This document shows, in pieces, positions 1 to 7,550 of a stretch of DNA of 13,053 bases (the stretch's first letter is position 1; each line of letters opens with the position of its first letter). Under the pieces are notes generated by a model that did not search any database, was not told the origin of the DNA, and worked only from the letters and a program-made list of their open reading frames with translations. The DNA comes from an uncultured bacterium (lineage in GTDB: Bacteria; Patescibacteriota; Patescibacteriia; UBA1558; GWA2-36-10). The position numbers and the translations under genes were made by a program. The stretch lies in contig CALDOH010000108.1 in the NCBI GenBank assembly GCA_937912185.1, positions 1-13,053 of the forward strand. Direction: 5' to 3'.

Positions 1-30
1 GTTCCTTTATCAGGGAGGGTAATACAGTAC

Positions 31-294
31 ATGGCACGTACAATCAAGGAAGTGCAGGGTCATCAACCGAGAACTCTGGCCAGAGCCAGAAAACAAACCA
101 GAAGGACAGCTGAAAATGATCCACACAAAGGAGAGGTGTTGATTCGGGACAATGACAGAACAGATATCAAGTATCAACGTTTGTTGGAAAAAGCCAAATC
201 TGAAGGTAGGATAAACAGCCCGCATCGTTGTCACGTTTGTGGCTCTGGTTATCTCACCAAAGTAGAGGCCAACAATTGCTGCAGAGTTCTGTAG
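31..294 (+). CDS. Small Cys/His-rich protein of unknown function, possible zinc-binding tail
   Basis: I do not recognise this 87-residue protein. The first two thirds are very basic and polar (many Arg, Lys and Gln). The C-terminus carries a CHVCG motif (Cys67, Cys70) and a Cys-Cys pair (83-84), with His65 and His68 close by, as in a small zinc ribbon or knuckle. A basic body with a zinc-type tail would suit nucleic-acid binding, but that is inference. The chosen ATG has a purine-rich GGGAGG at 13-18, about 12 nt upstream, a rather long spacing. The frame has no stop between base 1 and this ATG, so the gene could also begin outside the window. It ends with TAG, just before the hairpin at 306-322. 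Its cysteines and charge pattern look like a real protein, unlike the antisense frame opposite it. Confidence 0.7.
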   Translation: MARTIKEVQGHQPRTLARARKQTRRTAENDPHKGEVLIRDNDRTDIKYQRLLEKAKSEGRINSPHRCHVCGSGYLTKVEANNCCRVL

Positions 295-305
295 ACAAAA
301 CTAAA

Positions 306-327
306 ATCCCGCCAAGCGGGATCTTTT
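306..327. terminator. Bidirectional intrinsic terminator between convergent units
   Basis: A perfect 7-bp stem, ATCCCGC / GCGGGAT (306-312 and 316-322), encloses a CAA loop. CTTTTATTT follows on the + strand. On the minus strand the hairpin is followed by TTTTAG. It would end both the small + strand gene and the minus-strand transcript carrying tRNA-Cys. Its core 15-mer differs by one loop base from the palindrome at 12166-12180. Confidence 0.8.
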
Positions 328-349
328 ATTTGTGTAAAATTATTTTAGG

Positions 350-424
<75 letters not shown>

Positions 425-454
425 ACGAAAACCAATTTAACAGATTTTTATATT

Positions 455-1243
455 TTAGGCAAGTTTTATTTTTTTTAGTTCTTTTAAGCAGGCTGTGTGA
501 ATATTTTTTTTGGCAGCTACTAAAGTTTTGGATTTAATAGTCCAATTTTTATTTTGCCAGTCAGTCACCAGACCACCAGCTTCTCTGACTATAATAATTC
601 CAGCTGCTACATCCCATAGTTTAGCACCGGGAACTAAGTGGGCTTCCGTCTTTCCACTGGCCAACATAGACAATTCAAGGCTAGTTACTCCAAAATGTCG
701 GCAGTGATGAGATATTCCGTGGAATCTTTCGTATACTTTGTAAGCCTTTTTGGTATTAGTCATTCCCATTCCGTGACAATAAGTAACTAAGGATTTTTTC
801 AAAGTATTAATTTTGGAAAGTTTAAGCCTTTTATTATTTTTGAAAGCTCCACTACCTTGGCTAGCATAATACAATTCGTCTAATATTGGATTATAGATTA
901 CACCCAAGACAATCTCATTTTTGTAAGCCAAAGCAATAGAAACAGCGAACATGGAATGGTGGATAGTAAAGTTGGTGGTGCCATCCAGGGGATCTATTAT
1001 CCAAGTATACTCACTATCTCTATCTTGTCGGCCGCTCTCTTCAGAAAGTATGGCGTATTTAGGAAATTTTTTCTTTAGTAATTTAAATATTATCTGTTCA
1101 GCTTTTTTATCACACCAAGTTACCCTTTCGTTGTGTATTTTATATTCTATATTTCTTTTTTGCCAAGTAAAAAACTCTTTTTTGAGAAATTTTCCAGCCT
1201 CCTTGGCTGCTTGTTTGGTGATTTTTAGTTCAGCCTGATACAT
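455..1243 (-). CDS. Inositol monophosphatase family (SuhB/IMPase-like) phosphatase
   Basis: This 262-residue protein is a Mg2+-dependent sugar/inositol phosphatase of the Li+-sensitive family. The metal-binding motifs are all visible: SEES at 67-70, WIIDPLDGTTNF at 81-92 (Asp84, Asp87), and the C-terminal LWDVAAG with Asp211. The length is normal for the family (about 260-275). The substrate cannot be read from sequence: inositol-1-phosphate, fructose-1,6-bisphosphate, histidinol phosphate and 3'-phosphoadenosine phosphate are all handled by relatives. The gene starts 24 nt after the pilin-like gene with no recognisable promoter or Shine-Dalgarno site, so it is probably the second gene of that unit, followed by tRNA-Cys. 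If the lipid enzymes at 8449-9634 use inositol phosphate, a role in that route is possible but unproven. Confidence 0.93.
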   Translation of the reverse strand: MYQAELKITKQAAKEAGKFLKKEFFTWQKRNIEYKIHNERVTWCDKKAEQIIFKLLKKKFPKYAILSEESGRQDRDSEYTWIIDPLDGTTNFTIHHSMFAVSIALAYKNEIVLGVIYNPILDELYYASQGSGAFKNNKRLKLSKINTLKKSLVTYCHGMGMTNTKKAYKVYERFHGISHHCRHFGVTSLELSMLASGKTEAHLVPGAKLWDVAAGIIIVREAGGLVTDWQNKNWTIKSKTLVAAKKNIHTACLKELKKIKLA

Positions 1244-1267
1244 ACATTTATTATTTTATTACGTTTA

Positions 1268-1858
1268 TTAGGTTTCTTGTGGAGGATTAGGATCATCGAT
1301 GCAGACTGCTCCTTGGCATATTTTGTTTGACGCGCAGCAGACTTTACCATTGACGTCACAGATACCATTGGTACTACAGTCTAAACCACAATGAGAACTA
1401 TTCATAGTTTGACTGCAACCATCTTCGGTACAGTAAAAATAATAATCGTATGGTTCTATATTGTAAGCTCTGAGGCGTTTTGACTCTAAACAAAAGGTAA
1501 GTGTTTCAGGTTCAGAAACCGCCCTAAACCATTTAAATTCTGGAAGATTGTTTAAGGGTGTCCAAGTAGCAGAGCTGCCTTCACAGATCGTTTCACCAGC
1601 TACTGGTGGTGGTTCGATGGTTCCACCGCAGAGCATATTCCCGTTATTGCCACACAACAAAGGCTTGTCGTCATACATACAAATCAATGCCGCGCTACGC
1701 AAAGCATTCATGATACCTATTACCTTTGTATCCTTGGCTTTACTCCTAGAACTGTTTAGGCTGACTACAGCCAAGGTAGAGAGGATACCTATAATAGCTA
1801 TTACCACCAATAATTCTATTAAAGTAAACCCTTTTTCTTTTATTAAGAATTTATTCAT
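1268..1858 (-). CDS. Type IV pilin-like protein with Cys-rich, knottin-like C-terminus
   Basis: The N-terminus is a class III (prepilin) signal. A short basic leader ends at Gly10, followed by FTLIE with Glu at mature position +5, then a hydrophobic helix to about residue 34. A prepilin peptidase would cleave after Gly10. The protein has 196 residues and 14 cysteines (60, 69, 77, 92, 123, 143, 148, 157, 161, 167, 174, 175, 181, 186). The last six follow C-x5-C-x6-CC-x5-C-x4-C, the spacing of small disulfide knots. It probably sits in the membrane or a pilus with the Cys-rich part outside. A near-consensus -10 lies only 10 nt upstream of the ATG, so the mRNA should be almost leaderless; no Shine-Dalgarno site is seen. 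The pilin N-terminus is certain; the role (major, minor or secretion pseudopilin) is not. Confidence 0.9.
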   Translation of the reverse strand: MNKFLIKEKGFTLIELLVVIAIIGILSTLAVVSLNSSRSKAKDTKVIGIMNALRSAALICMYDDKPLLCGNNGNMLCGGTIEPPPVAGETICEGSSATWTPLNNLPEFKWFRAVSEPETLTFCLESKRLRAYNIEPYDYYFYCTEDGCSQTMNSSHCGLDCSTNGICDVNGKVCCASNKICQGAVCIDDPNPPQET

Positions 1859-1868
1859 AGCAGTTATA

Positions 1869-1897
1869 ATTATAGCATATTGAGTATTTTTATTAAA
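1869..1897 (-). promoter_or_regulatory. Promoter for the pilin-like gene (extended -10)
   Basis: On the minus strand, TATAAT lies at 1874-1869, preceded by TGC (an extended -10). A weak -35, TTTAAT, lies at 1897-1892 with a 17-nt spacer. The expected start near 1862 is only about 4 nt before the ATG at 1858. The -35 sits beside the T-tract of the tig terminator. Confidence 0.65.
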
Positions 1898-1900
1898 TCT

Positions 1901-1923
1901 AAAAACCGCTCTAAAAAGAGCGG
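1901..1923 (-). terminator. Intrinsic terminator of the nusA-hppA-tig operon
   Basis: On the minus strand, CCGCTCT (1923-1917) pairs perfectly with AGAGCGG (1912-1906) around a 4-nt loop, followed by TTTTT (1905-1901). It begins 10 nt after the tig stop codon. Confidence 0.88.
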
Positions 1924-1932
1924 CTTAATAGG

Positions 1933-3213
1933 TTATTTTACAATCTTGTCAGTAATGAATTTTACTACTTTTTGGTTAATCATTAGATTGATTAAATGTT
2001 GACGATAAGTTGGTAAGGAAATGTTTTGGATAGCTTCCTTATTGTCTTTGTACATTTCTTTCTGTTTGTTTATTTCTTCGTCGACTTCTGTCTCTTCAAC
2101 ACCAATTTTTTCTTCAACAGAGATTTGTCTAAGGACCAAGGCAGCCTTTACTCTCTCGATAGCTTGTGGTCTAAAATCCTTATGTAGATCTTCCTGGGTC
2201 TTGTTGATTGATTTGAGATAACCGGCCATATCCATGCCTTGGCTGGTGATGTTGTGTTCAAGTTCGTGAACCATTTTGTGGATTTCATTGTGGATCAGTG
2301 GATCCGGTAGATCCTCAACCTGTGTTGTTTTTATTACTTCTTGGATGGCTTCAGCCTCAATCTTCTGAGCCTCTTTATTTTTTTTGTCTTGTGATATATT
2401 ATCCTCAACTTGTTTTTTGAGCTTCTCCAAAGAATCAAATCCAAGTACCTTAGCTAGATCATCATCAAGCTTTGGTACGTCCCTTTCAAAAATGCTTAAA
2501 ACTTTTACCTTAAAGGTAGCTCTTTTTCCAGCCAAGCCTTTTTGGAAGTATTTATCTGGAAAGGCCAATTCAAATTCTTTGTCAGCACCAGTTTTGAGTC
2601 CGATTATTTCATCTTCAAAGCCAGGAATCATTTTTCCTTCCCCTAAGATGATTGGGTAGCGAGGATTTTTGCCGCCTTCGATAATAGCGTTATTGATCAA
2701 AACTTCGAAATCAAGCTCAACCTTATCACCTTTTTTAGCCGCTCGTTCAACGATGGCCTCTTTGACGTTCATTTGGCTCAACTGCTCTAAGGTTTTTTTA
2801 ATATCTTCTTCTTCAGCTTTAACTTCTTTTTTCTTGATGGATATCTTTTGCCACTCACCTAGGACTACCTTTGGTAGTAATGAAGCAATAGCCTTAAATT
2901 CTATAGGATTACCAGGGGCTAGTTTATCAACCTTTATTTCGGGCTGTCCTACAGTTTTCAACTTTTCTCTAGTGACAGCTTTGTAATAGGCATCAGAGAT
3001 AATAAATTCTAGAGCTTCTTGTAAAATAGCCATTTCACCAAATTGGTTTTTAACCAACTCATAAGGCGCCTTGCCAGGTCTAAAGCCAGGCAACTTATTT
3101 TTAGCGGACATTTTTTGAGCAGCTCTTTCTAGATGAGGTTTTATTTCTTCCTCAGATACCTCGATGGTAAGCTCAACTTGATTATTTTCTAACTCTTTTT
3201 TAGTTACTTGCAT
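1933..3213 (-). CDS. tig: Trigger factor, ribosome-associated chaperone
   Basis: Trigger factor binds the ribosomal exit tunnel and shields nascent chains. This copy has 426 residues (E. coli has 432) and all three parts. The N-terminal ribosome-binding domain has the signature GFRPGKAP at 43-50. An FKBP-type prolyl isomerase domain spans about 159-242 (ILGEGKMIPGFEDEIIGLKTG). The long helical C-terminal 'arms' domain runs from about 243 to the end and is rich in Lys, Glu and Gln. The start ATG is 6 nt after the hppA stop with no Shine-Dalgarno site, so translation is probably coupled to hppA. It is the last gene of the nusA-hppA-tig unit and is followed by a strong terminator. Confidence 0.97.
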   Translation of the reverse strand: MQVTKKELENNQVELTIEVSEEEIKPHLERAAQKMSAKNKLPGFRPGKAPYELVKNQFGEMAILQEALEFIISDAYYKAVTREKLKTVGQPEIKVDKLAPGNPIEFKAIASLLPKVVLGEWQKISIKKKEVKAEEEDIKKTLEQLSQMNVKEAIVERAAKKGDKVELDFEVLINNAIIEGGKNPRYPIILGEGKMIPGFEDEIIGLKTGADKEFELAFPDKYFQKGLAGKRATFKVKVLSIFERDVPKLDDDLAKVLGFDSLEKLKKQVEDNISQDKKNKEAQKIEAEAIQEVIKTTQVEDLPDPLIHNEIHKMVHELEHNITSQGMDMAGYLKSINKTQEDLHKDFRPQAIERVKAALVLRQISVEEKIGVEETEVDEEINKQKEMYKDNKEAIQNISLPTYRQHLINLMINQKVVKFITDKIVK

Positions 3214-3219
3214 AGTTTT

Positions 3220-5256
3220 TTAGAATAGTGCAGCAATAAGTAATAATGCTACAACGTTTAAGATCTTAATCATTGGGTTAATAGCTGGACCAGCGGTGTC
3301 CTTGTAAGGATCACCAACAGTGTCACCGGTAATAGCGGCTCTATGAGCGCTTGAACCTTTTCCGCCATGGTGTCCACTCTCAATGTGTTTTTTGGCATTG
3401 TCCCAAGCACCACCACCAGAAGTCATAGAAATAGCCATGAATATTCCAGTAACGATACTACCAACCAAAGCACCACCTAAGGCGATCAATCCATTTTCTT
3501 TACCAAAAACTAATATAATTAGTAAAGGGGTGACAACTGGAATTAGGGCGGGTACAATCATTTGTTTTAGAGCGCCCTTGGTAACAATATCAACAGCTGC
3601 CTTGTAGTCTGGTTTTTCAGTGCCTTGCATAATACCAGGCTTTTCTTTGAATTGACGGCGAACTTCTTTGACAACGTAGCCAGCGGTTTTACCAACGGCT
3701 TCCATAGAAAGAGCCCCGAAGATATAAGGCAAAAGTCCACCAATGAACAAACCACTTAAGACATAGGGGTTGTCTAATGAAAATACAATATTTTTACCAA
3801 TAGCAGTTAGTTCTTCGGTATAGGCACCAAATAAGACCAAAGAAGCTAAGCCAGCAGAAGCAATAGCATAACCCTTGGTTACAGCCTTGGTAGTATTACC
3901 AACTGCGTCTAGTGGGTCAGTAACCCTTCTTACTTCTTCTGGCATTTCGGCCATCTCAGCAATACCACCAGCATTGTCGGTAATTGGTCCATAAGCATCA
4001 ATAGTGACAATGATACCAGCTAAAGAAAGCATACTCATAGCAGCTACAGCAATGCCATAGAGATCAGCAAAGTAGTAAGCGGCGATAATGCCAGCGACTA
4101 TTACTAGTACTGGCCAGACAGTAGCTTTCATAGAAATAGCTAAACCTTGAATAACATTGGTACCATGACCAGTCTCAGATGCCTTGGCGATAGATTTTAC
4201 AGGGCCATATTTAGTAGAAGTATAGTATTCAGTTAGCCAGACAATGAGAGCGGTTACAGCGATACCAACTAAACTAGCGTAGTATATTTCTTGATAGCTG
4301 ATAGTTGCCAAGTCAGACATCATATACTTGGTTACAAAATAGAAAGCAACCATAGTTAAGAGTCCAGCGGCAATTAGTCCTTTGTATAGGGCTTTCATAA
4401 TGCCATCATTTTTTTCTATTTCTTCAACAGACTGTTTGTTGTTTAATCTAATAAACAACAAGCCAATTAAGGAAGTGATAATAGCAACTGCACCCAAGGC
4501 AATTGGGTAGAGGATGGCGTTTGGTTTATCAACAAATTTGAGTGAGCCCAAAAGCATGGCAGCCACTAGAGTAACAGCATAAGTTTCAAATAGATCAGCG
4601 GCCATACCAGCACAATCACCAACGTTGTCACCAACGTTGTCAGCAATAACAGCTGGGTTACGAGGGTCATCTTCTGGAATACCAGCTTCGATTTTTCCTA
4701 CCAGGTCAGCACCAACGTCGGCTGCTTTGGTAAAAATACCGCCACCTAAACGAGCAAAGACTGAGATAAGACTACCACCAAAGCCTAGGCCAATTAAGTG
4801 ATGGACTTCGATACCAGGGATAGAAAATAGTCCAGCTACACCTAGAAGGGCTAAACCAACCACTAGCATGCCAGTGACAGCGCCACCAAGCACAGCTAGT
4901 CTCATGGCTGGAGCAATCCCATCTCTAGCAGCCTCAGCGGTGCGGACATTGGTCCTAACGGATATGTTCATACCAATAATACCAGCGGCAGCTGATAGGG
5001 TAGCACCAATAATAAAGGCCACAGCGGTAAGCCAATCAGTGACAAAACCTAAAATAATGAATAGAGCAGCTGCTAAATAAGCGATAGTTTTATACTGACG
5101 GCTGAGATAGGCGCTAGCACCAACTTGGATTGCCTTAGCAATCTCCTGCATCTTTTCATTACCAGCTGGTTTTTCTAAGATTTTTTTGATGAGAACCACA
5201 CCAAAAACGATGGAAATGATAGAGGTTATAATTGCTATAAGTTTTACGTCCAACAT
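3220..5256 (-). CDS. hppA: Membrane H+-translocating pyrophosphatase, K+-independent type
   Basis: This integral membrane enzyme of 678 residues with many hydrophobic helices couples PPi hydrolysis to ion pumping. The substrate-binding loops are intact: DVGADLVGK (180-188), [10 protein letters not shown] (193-202), [10 protein letters not shown] (205-214), and the C-terminal [18 protein letters not shown]. At the position that sets K+ dependence it reads [10 protein letters not shown] (453-462), with Lys457 and Thr460. Known K+-independent H+-pumping members carry Lys and Thr here, while K+-dependent ones carry Ala. It is therefore expected to pump protons without needing K+. It lies between nusA (20-nt gap) and tig (6-nt gap), all on one strand. 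It would recover the energy of PPi released by RNA, tRNA and nucleotide-sugar synthesis in a cell with limited metabolism (inference). No Shine-Dalgarno site precedes the ATG. Confidence 0.97.
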   Translation of the reverse strand: MLDVKLIAIITSIISIVFGVVLIKKILEKPAGNEKMQEIAKAIQVGASAYLSRQYKTIAYLAAALFIILGFVTDWLTAVAFIIGATLSAAAGIIGMNISVRTNVRTAEAARDGIAPAMRLAVLGGAVTGMLVVGLALLGVAGLFSIPGIEVHHLIGLGFGGSLISVFARLGGGIFTKAADVGADLVGKIEAGIPEDDPRNPAVIADNVGDNVGDCAGMAADLFETYAVTLVAAMLLGSLKFVDKPNAILYPIALGAVAIITSLIGLLFIRLNNKQSVEEIEKNDGIMKALYKGLIAAGLLTMVAFYFVTKYMMSDLATISYQEIYYASLVGIAVTALIVWLTEYYTSTKYGPVKSIAKASETGHGTNVIQGLAISMKATVWPVLVIVAGIIAAYYFADLYGIAVAAMSMLSLAGIIVTIDAYGPITDNAGGIAEMAEMPEEVRRVTDPLDAVGNTTKAVTKGYAIASAGLASLVLFGAYTEELTAIGKNIVFSLDNPYVLSGLFIGGLLPYIFGALSMEAVGKTAGYVVKEVRRQFKEKPGIMQGTEKPDYKAAVDIVTKGALKQMIVPALIPVVTPLLIILVFGKENGLIALGGALVGSIVTGIFMAISMTSGGGAWDNAKKHIESGHHGGKGSSAHRAAITGDTVGDPYKDTAGPAINPMIKILNVVALLLIAALF

Positions 5257-5276
5257 AGTTTTAACTATTAATTAAA

Positions 5277-6602
5277 TTATTTTTTAGGTTTTTTAACAGT
5301 CGTTTTCTTCTTGCTTTCTTTTTTTACTTCTTTTTTTTCATCACCAACTTGTTTTTCTTCTTTGTCTTCTTTCTTCTTGGTACCTTTTTTAGCTTTAGGT
5401 TTTTCTTCTTTGTCTTCTTTTATTTCGTCTTTTACCTCTTCTTCTGTATCATTGGTTTTGGTATCTTTTTTGGGGTTTGAATTAGAGATAATATCTATTT
5501 TCCAGCCAGTTAATTTAGCAGCCAATCTAGCATTCTGGCCGCTTTTACCAATAGCTAGCGACAATTGATCGTCCTCTACTTTGACAAAGGCAGATTGATT
5601 TTCTTCGTTGGTTTCTATACCAATGATATTAGCCGGACTAAGGGCATTGGAAATAAATGTTTTTACATCTTCGCTCCATTCGATAATATCTATTTTTTCT
5701 CCGCCTAGTTCGTTGATGACGGTTTGGACTCGAGAGCCTTTTTGACCAACGCAAGAGCCAACTGGATCAATGTTGTCCTCGGTAGCGATTACAGCGATCT
5801 TAGAACGAGAGCCAGCTTCACGAGCAATTGATTTGATTTCTACTGTTCCAGCAGCAATTTCTGGGACCTCAGTAGCAAATAGCTCACGGACAATTTCTGG
5901 GTGGGTGCGAGACAGGATTATTTCAGGTCCCTTATTGCCCATATGTACCTTTACGATAAAGAAGTTTAAACGAGTGCCAATATTATAACCCTCGATACGA
6001 ATTTGTTCTTCAGGGGGAAGGATACCAGTGGCTTGACCCATATCAACGATGAAGCGTCGGCCTTCTTTTCTTTGGATAGTGCCAAGGACCAGTTCACCCT
6101 CTTTGTCTTTGTAGTCGTTAAAGATGTGATCACGTTCAGCTTCACGTAATCTCTGAACAATAACCTGTTTGGCTGTTTGAGCAGCCATGCGGCCATATTC
6201 CTCTGGTACCTCGAGTTTAGTTTCGATGACGTCACCAATCTTATAATCGTCACGAAGTTCTAGAGCCTCACTGAGCATAATGTCAGTTCGGGGATTGAAC
6301 TTTCTTATTAGTTCCTCTTCGGGAATTTCTTCTCCAGCTTCTCGCTTTTCTCGTTGCTCTTCAAGTTGTTTTTCTTGTTGTTCTAGATCTACATCTTCAA
6401 CAACAGTTTTAACATCAAAAACTGCTGTTTGGGCATTGTCAGCATTAAAAACAACTTTGACGTTTTGGTTTTTATCACCAAATTCTTTACGATAGGCAGC
6501 AGCCAGAGCAGCTTCGATAGCTCCGACTACGGCATCAACTGAGAGGTTTTTCTCATCGCAAATCAACTTGATAGCATTTGAGATATCGTTTTGTTTAGCC
6601 AT
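5277..6602 (-). CDS. nusA: Transcription termination/antitermination factor NusA
   Basis: NusA binds RNA polymerase and nascent RNA and controls pausing, termination and antitermination. Domain order is normal: an N-terminal polymerase-binding domain (1 to about 155), S1 domain (about 165-232), KH1 (about 234-310, with VGQKGSRV), and KH2 (about 312-373, with AIGKSGQNARLA). The N-terminal domain carries a very acidic Glu/Gln-rich insert at about 72-100. After residue 375 the protein ends in about 65 residues of Lys/Glu repeats that look disordered; the acidic repeats seen at the C-terminus of E. coli NusA are absent. The total of 441 residues is within the family range. It is the first gene of nusA-hppA-tig, with its own promoter and a hairpin at the very start of its leader. 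No Shine-Dalgarno site is seen before the ATG. Confidence 0.97.
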   Translation of the reverse strand: MAKQNDISNAIKLICDEKNLSVDAVVGAIEAALAAAYRKEFGDKNQNVKVVFNADNAQTAVFDVKTVVEDVDLEQQEKQLEEQREKREAGEEIPEEELIRKFNPRTDIMLSEALELRDDYKIGDVIETKLEVPEEYGRMAAQTAKQVIVQRLREAERDHIFNDYKDKEGELVLGTIQRKEGRRFIVDMGQATGILPPEEQIRIEGYNIGTRLNFFIVKVHMGNKGPEIILSRTHPEIVRELFATEVPEIAAGTVEIKSIAREAGSRSKIAVIATEDNIDPVGSCVGQKGSRVQTVINELGGEKIDIIEWSEDVKTFISNALSPANIIGIETNEENQSAFVKVEDDQLSLAIGKSGQNARLAAKLTGWKIDIISNSNPKKDTKTNDTEEEVKDEIKEDKEEKPKAKKGTKKKEDKEEKQVGDEKKEVKKESKKKTTVKKPKK

Positions 6603-6625
6603 TAGTCTATTTTACTTATAAAAAG

Positions 6626-6651
6626 AAGCTAGTTTACAGAGTAACTAGCTT
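6626..6651 (-). promoter_or_regulatory. Hairpin with T-tract at the 5' end of the nusA leader
   Basis: On the minus strand, AAGCTAGTT (6651-6643) pairs perfectly over 9 bp with AACTAGCTT (6634-6626) around an 8-nt loop, and CTTTTTAT follows. Relative to the predicted start near 6655 it begins at about +5. It could be an attenuator in the nusA leader, a 5' stem-loop protecting the mRNA, or a terminator for readthrough from yraN. The distance from its end to the nusA ATG is 23 nt. Confidence 0.7.
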
Positions 6652-6661
6652 AACAACATAT

Positions 6662-6690
6662 AATATACAGCTTTATCGTATTTTAGTCAA
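6662..6690 (-). promoter_or_regulatory. Promoter of the nusA operon
   Basis: On the minus strand, a TTGACT -35 (6690-6685), a 17-nt spacer and a TATATT -10 (6667-6662) give five matches of six in each hexamer. The predicted start near 6655 leaves a leader of about 53 nt. The -35 begins 2 nt after the yraN stop codon. Confidence 0.78.
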
Positions 6691-6692
6691 GT

Positions 6693-7046
6693 TTAGATTA
6701 GAAATCTTTTAAGGGTTTTTTGATTATTTTTTAACTCAATAACGCATATTTCTATTTCATAGTAGTTGGGTAATTCAAGTTCATTTTGCAATAACTGATA
6801 AGCTTGGATTAGGTTATCTATTTTCTTTTGATTGATGATTTCCTCGCCATAGCCAAATTTTTGTCCACGTCTAGTTTTGACTTCGACAATTAATACTGCT
6901 TTATTTTTTTGGCAAACTAGATCCAGCTCACCATAGCGTGTCCAATAATTTTGTTTGATGATTTTGTACCCTAGAGATTGGTAGTATTTTTTGGCCAAAT
7001 TTTCACCATGTTTGCCCAGGCTTTGTTTGTAATTTTTTTTTAACAT
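6693..7046 (-). CDS. yraN: YraN/UPF0102 family, endonuclease-like fold
   Basis: This 117-residue protein has the full UPF0102 pattern. KHGENLAKKYYQSLGY lies at 12-27, then YGELDLV at 38-44, VEVKTR at 54-59, and a helix with KK.. ..QAYQ. The Glu40, Asp42, Glu55 and Lys57 arrangement resembles the catalytic core of Holliday-junction resolvase and restriction-type nucleases, to which the family is structurally related. Its cellular role is not settled. It follows the membrane protein at 7091-7501 by 44 nt and precedes the nusA promoter. The coding start holds a run of nine A (plus-strand T 7033-7041), a possible slippage site. No Shine-Dalgarno site is visible; the ATG directly follows the inverted repeat at 7047-7078. 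Confidence 0.93.
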   Translation of the reverse strand: MLKKNYKQSLGKHGENLAKKYYQSLGYKIIKQNYWTRYGELDLVCQKNKAVLIVEVKTRRGQKFGYGEEIINQKKIDNLIQAYQLLQNELELPNYYEIEICVIELKNNQKTLKRFLI

Positions 7047-7078
7047 AAAAACAGACTTAATTTAAAGGGCCTGTTTTT
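7047..7078 (-). other. Inverted repeat abutting the yraN start codon
   Basis: AAAAACAG (7078-7071) and CTGTTTTT (7054-7047) form an 8-bp AT-rich stem around a 16-nt loop on the minus strand, and the ATG follows at once. It could weakly terminate the upstream gene or hide the yraN start. The weak stem and the T-tract inside the stem make a true terminator doubtful. Confidence 0.35.
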
Positions 7079-7090
7079 ATTTATTTGTAA

Positions 7091-7501
7091 TTATTTTTTT
7101 TGTTGGGGGAGCCATTTTTCATACTCCTCCTTTTTTTTGACGATCTCCTCTTTATTGGGAGTATTTTTCTTATGTAGTATCAACATTAGAAGTAGCCAGA
7201 CGACTGTAATCACCAACCAAGCCAAGAGGTATATTCGAGCGCCAAGGTAGAGGGCTCTGACTTCTCTAAAGTAAAATAATAAGAAACCTATTAAACCAAC
7301 GGTCCAACCCCAAACCTGGAGTTTGTACCATAATTTTTTGGCATGGCCAGATACTTTCTTGGTTTTTAGACCACTATAGATAGCCATTATTAATGCCCCA
7401 CCAAAAAGCACAACCAAGACTATTCGAATTGGCCAGGAAAATCCTCCTGGTGGATAGCGATGGAATAAATAACTAAAGTTAATGAGTTTTTCTAAATTCA
7501 T
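7091..7501 (-). CDS. Unknown membrane protein with three predicted helices
   Basis: I do not recognise this 136-residue protein. Hydrophobic stretches at about 23-43, 60-78 and 88-109 look like three membrane helices. Between the first two is a short basic loop (GLKTKKVSGHAKKLWYK, 44-60), which by the positive-inside rule should face the cytoplasm. The protein ends in a charged Lys/Glu/Gln tail (111-136) that may be helical. The N-terminus contains YPPGGFSWP. A promoter lies close upstream and a GGAG stands 13 nt before the ATG, at about the predicted transcription start. It is followed on the same strand by yraN. The clean hydrophobic pattern and its own promoter support a real gene; nothing indicates function. 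Confidence 0.8.
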   Translation of the reverse strand: MNLEKLINFSYLFHRYPPGGFSWPIRIVLVVLFGGALIMAIYSGLKTKKVSGHAKKLWYKLQVWGWTVGLIGFLLFYFREVRALYLGARIYLLAWLVITVVWLLLMLILHKKNTPNKEEIVKKKEEYEKWLPQQKK

Positions 7502-7521
7502 ATTTTTTCTGATTCTCCTGT

Positions 7522-7550
7522 ATATTAGAAAAAGTCTAAATTAAAGTCAA
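7522..7550 (-). promoter_or_regulatory. Promoter for the membrane protein and yraN
   Basis: On the minus strand, TTGACT (7550-7545), a 17-nt spacer and TAATAT (7527-7522). The predicted start is near 7515, giving a leader of about 14 nt. The -35 lies inside the 3' arm of the upstream terminator hairpin. Confidence 0.68.

Noticed and set aside
10..234. Minus-strand open frame opposite the small Cys/His-rich gene
   Set aside because: It is a shadow. The + strand frame has the charge and cysteine pattern, a purine-rich site ahead of it and a terminator behind it.
3383..5080. Several open frames inside hppA on either strand
   Set aside because: hppA is fully conserved across this stretch; the other frames are compositional shadows with hydrophobic or Ser/Pro-rich nonsense.
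7047..7078. A strong terminator between the membrane protein and yraN
   Set aside because: The stem is mostly A-T with a 16-nt loop and its T-run is part of the stem; kept only as a low-confidence inverted repeat.
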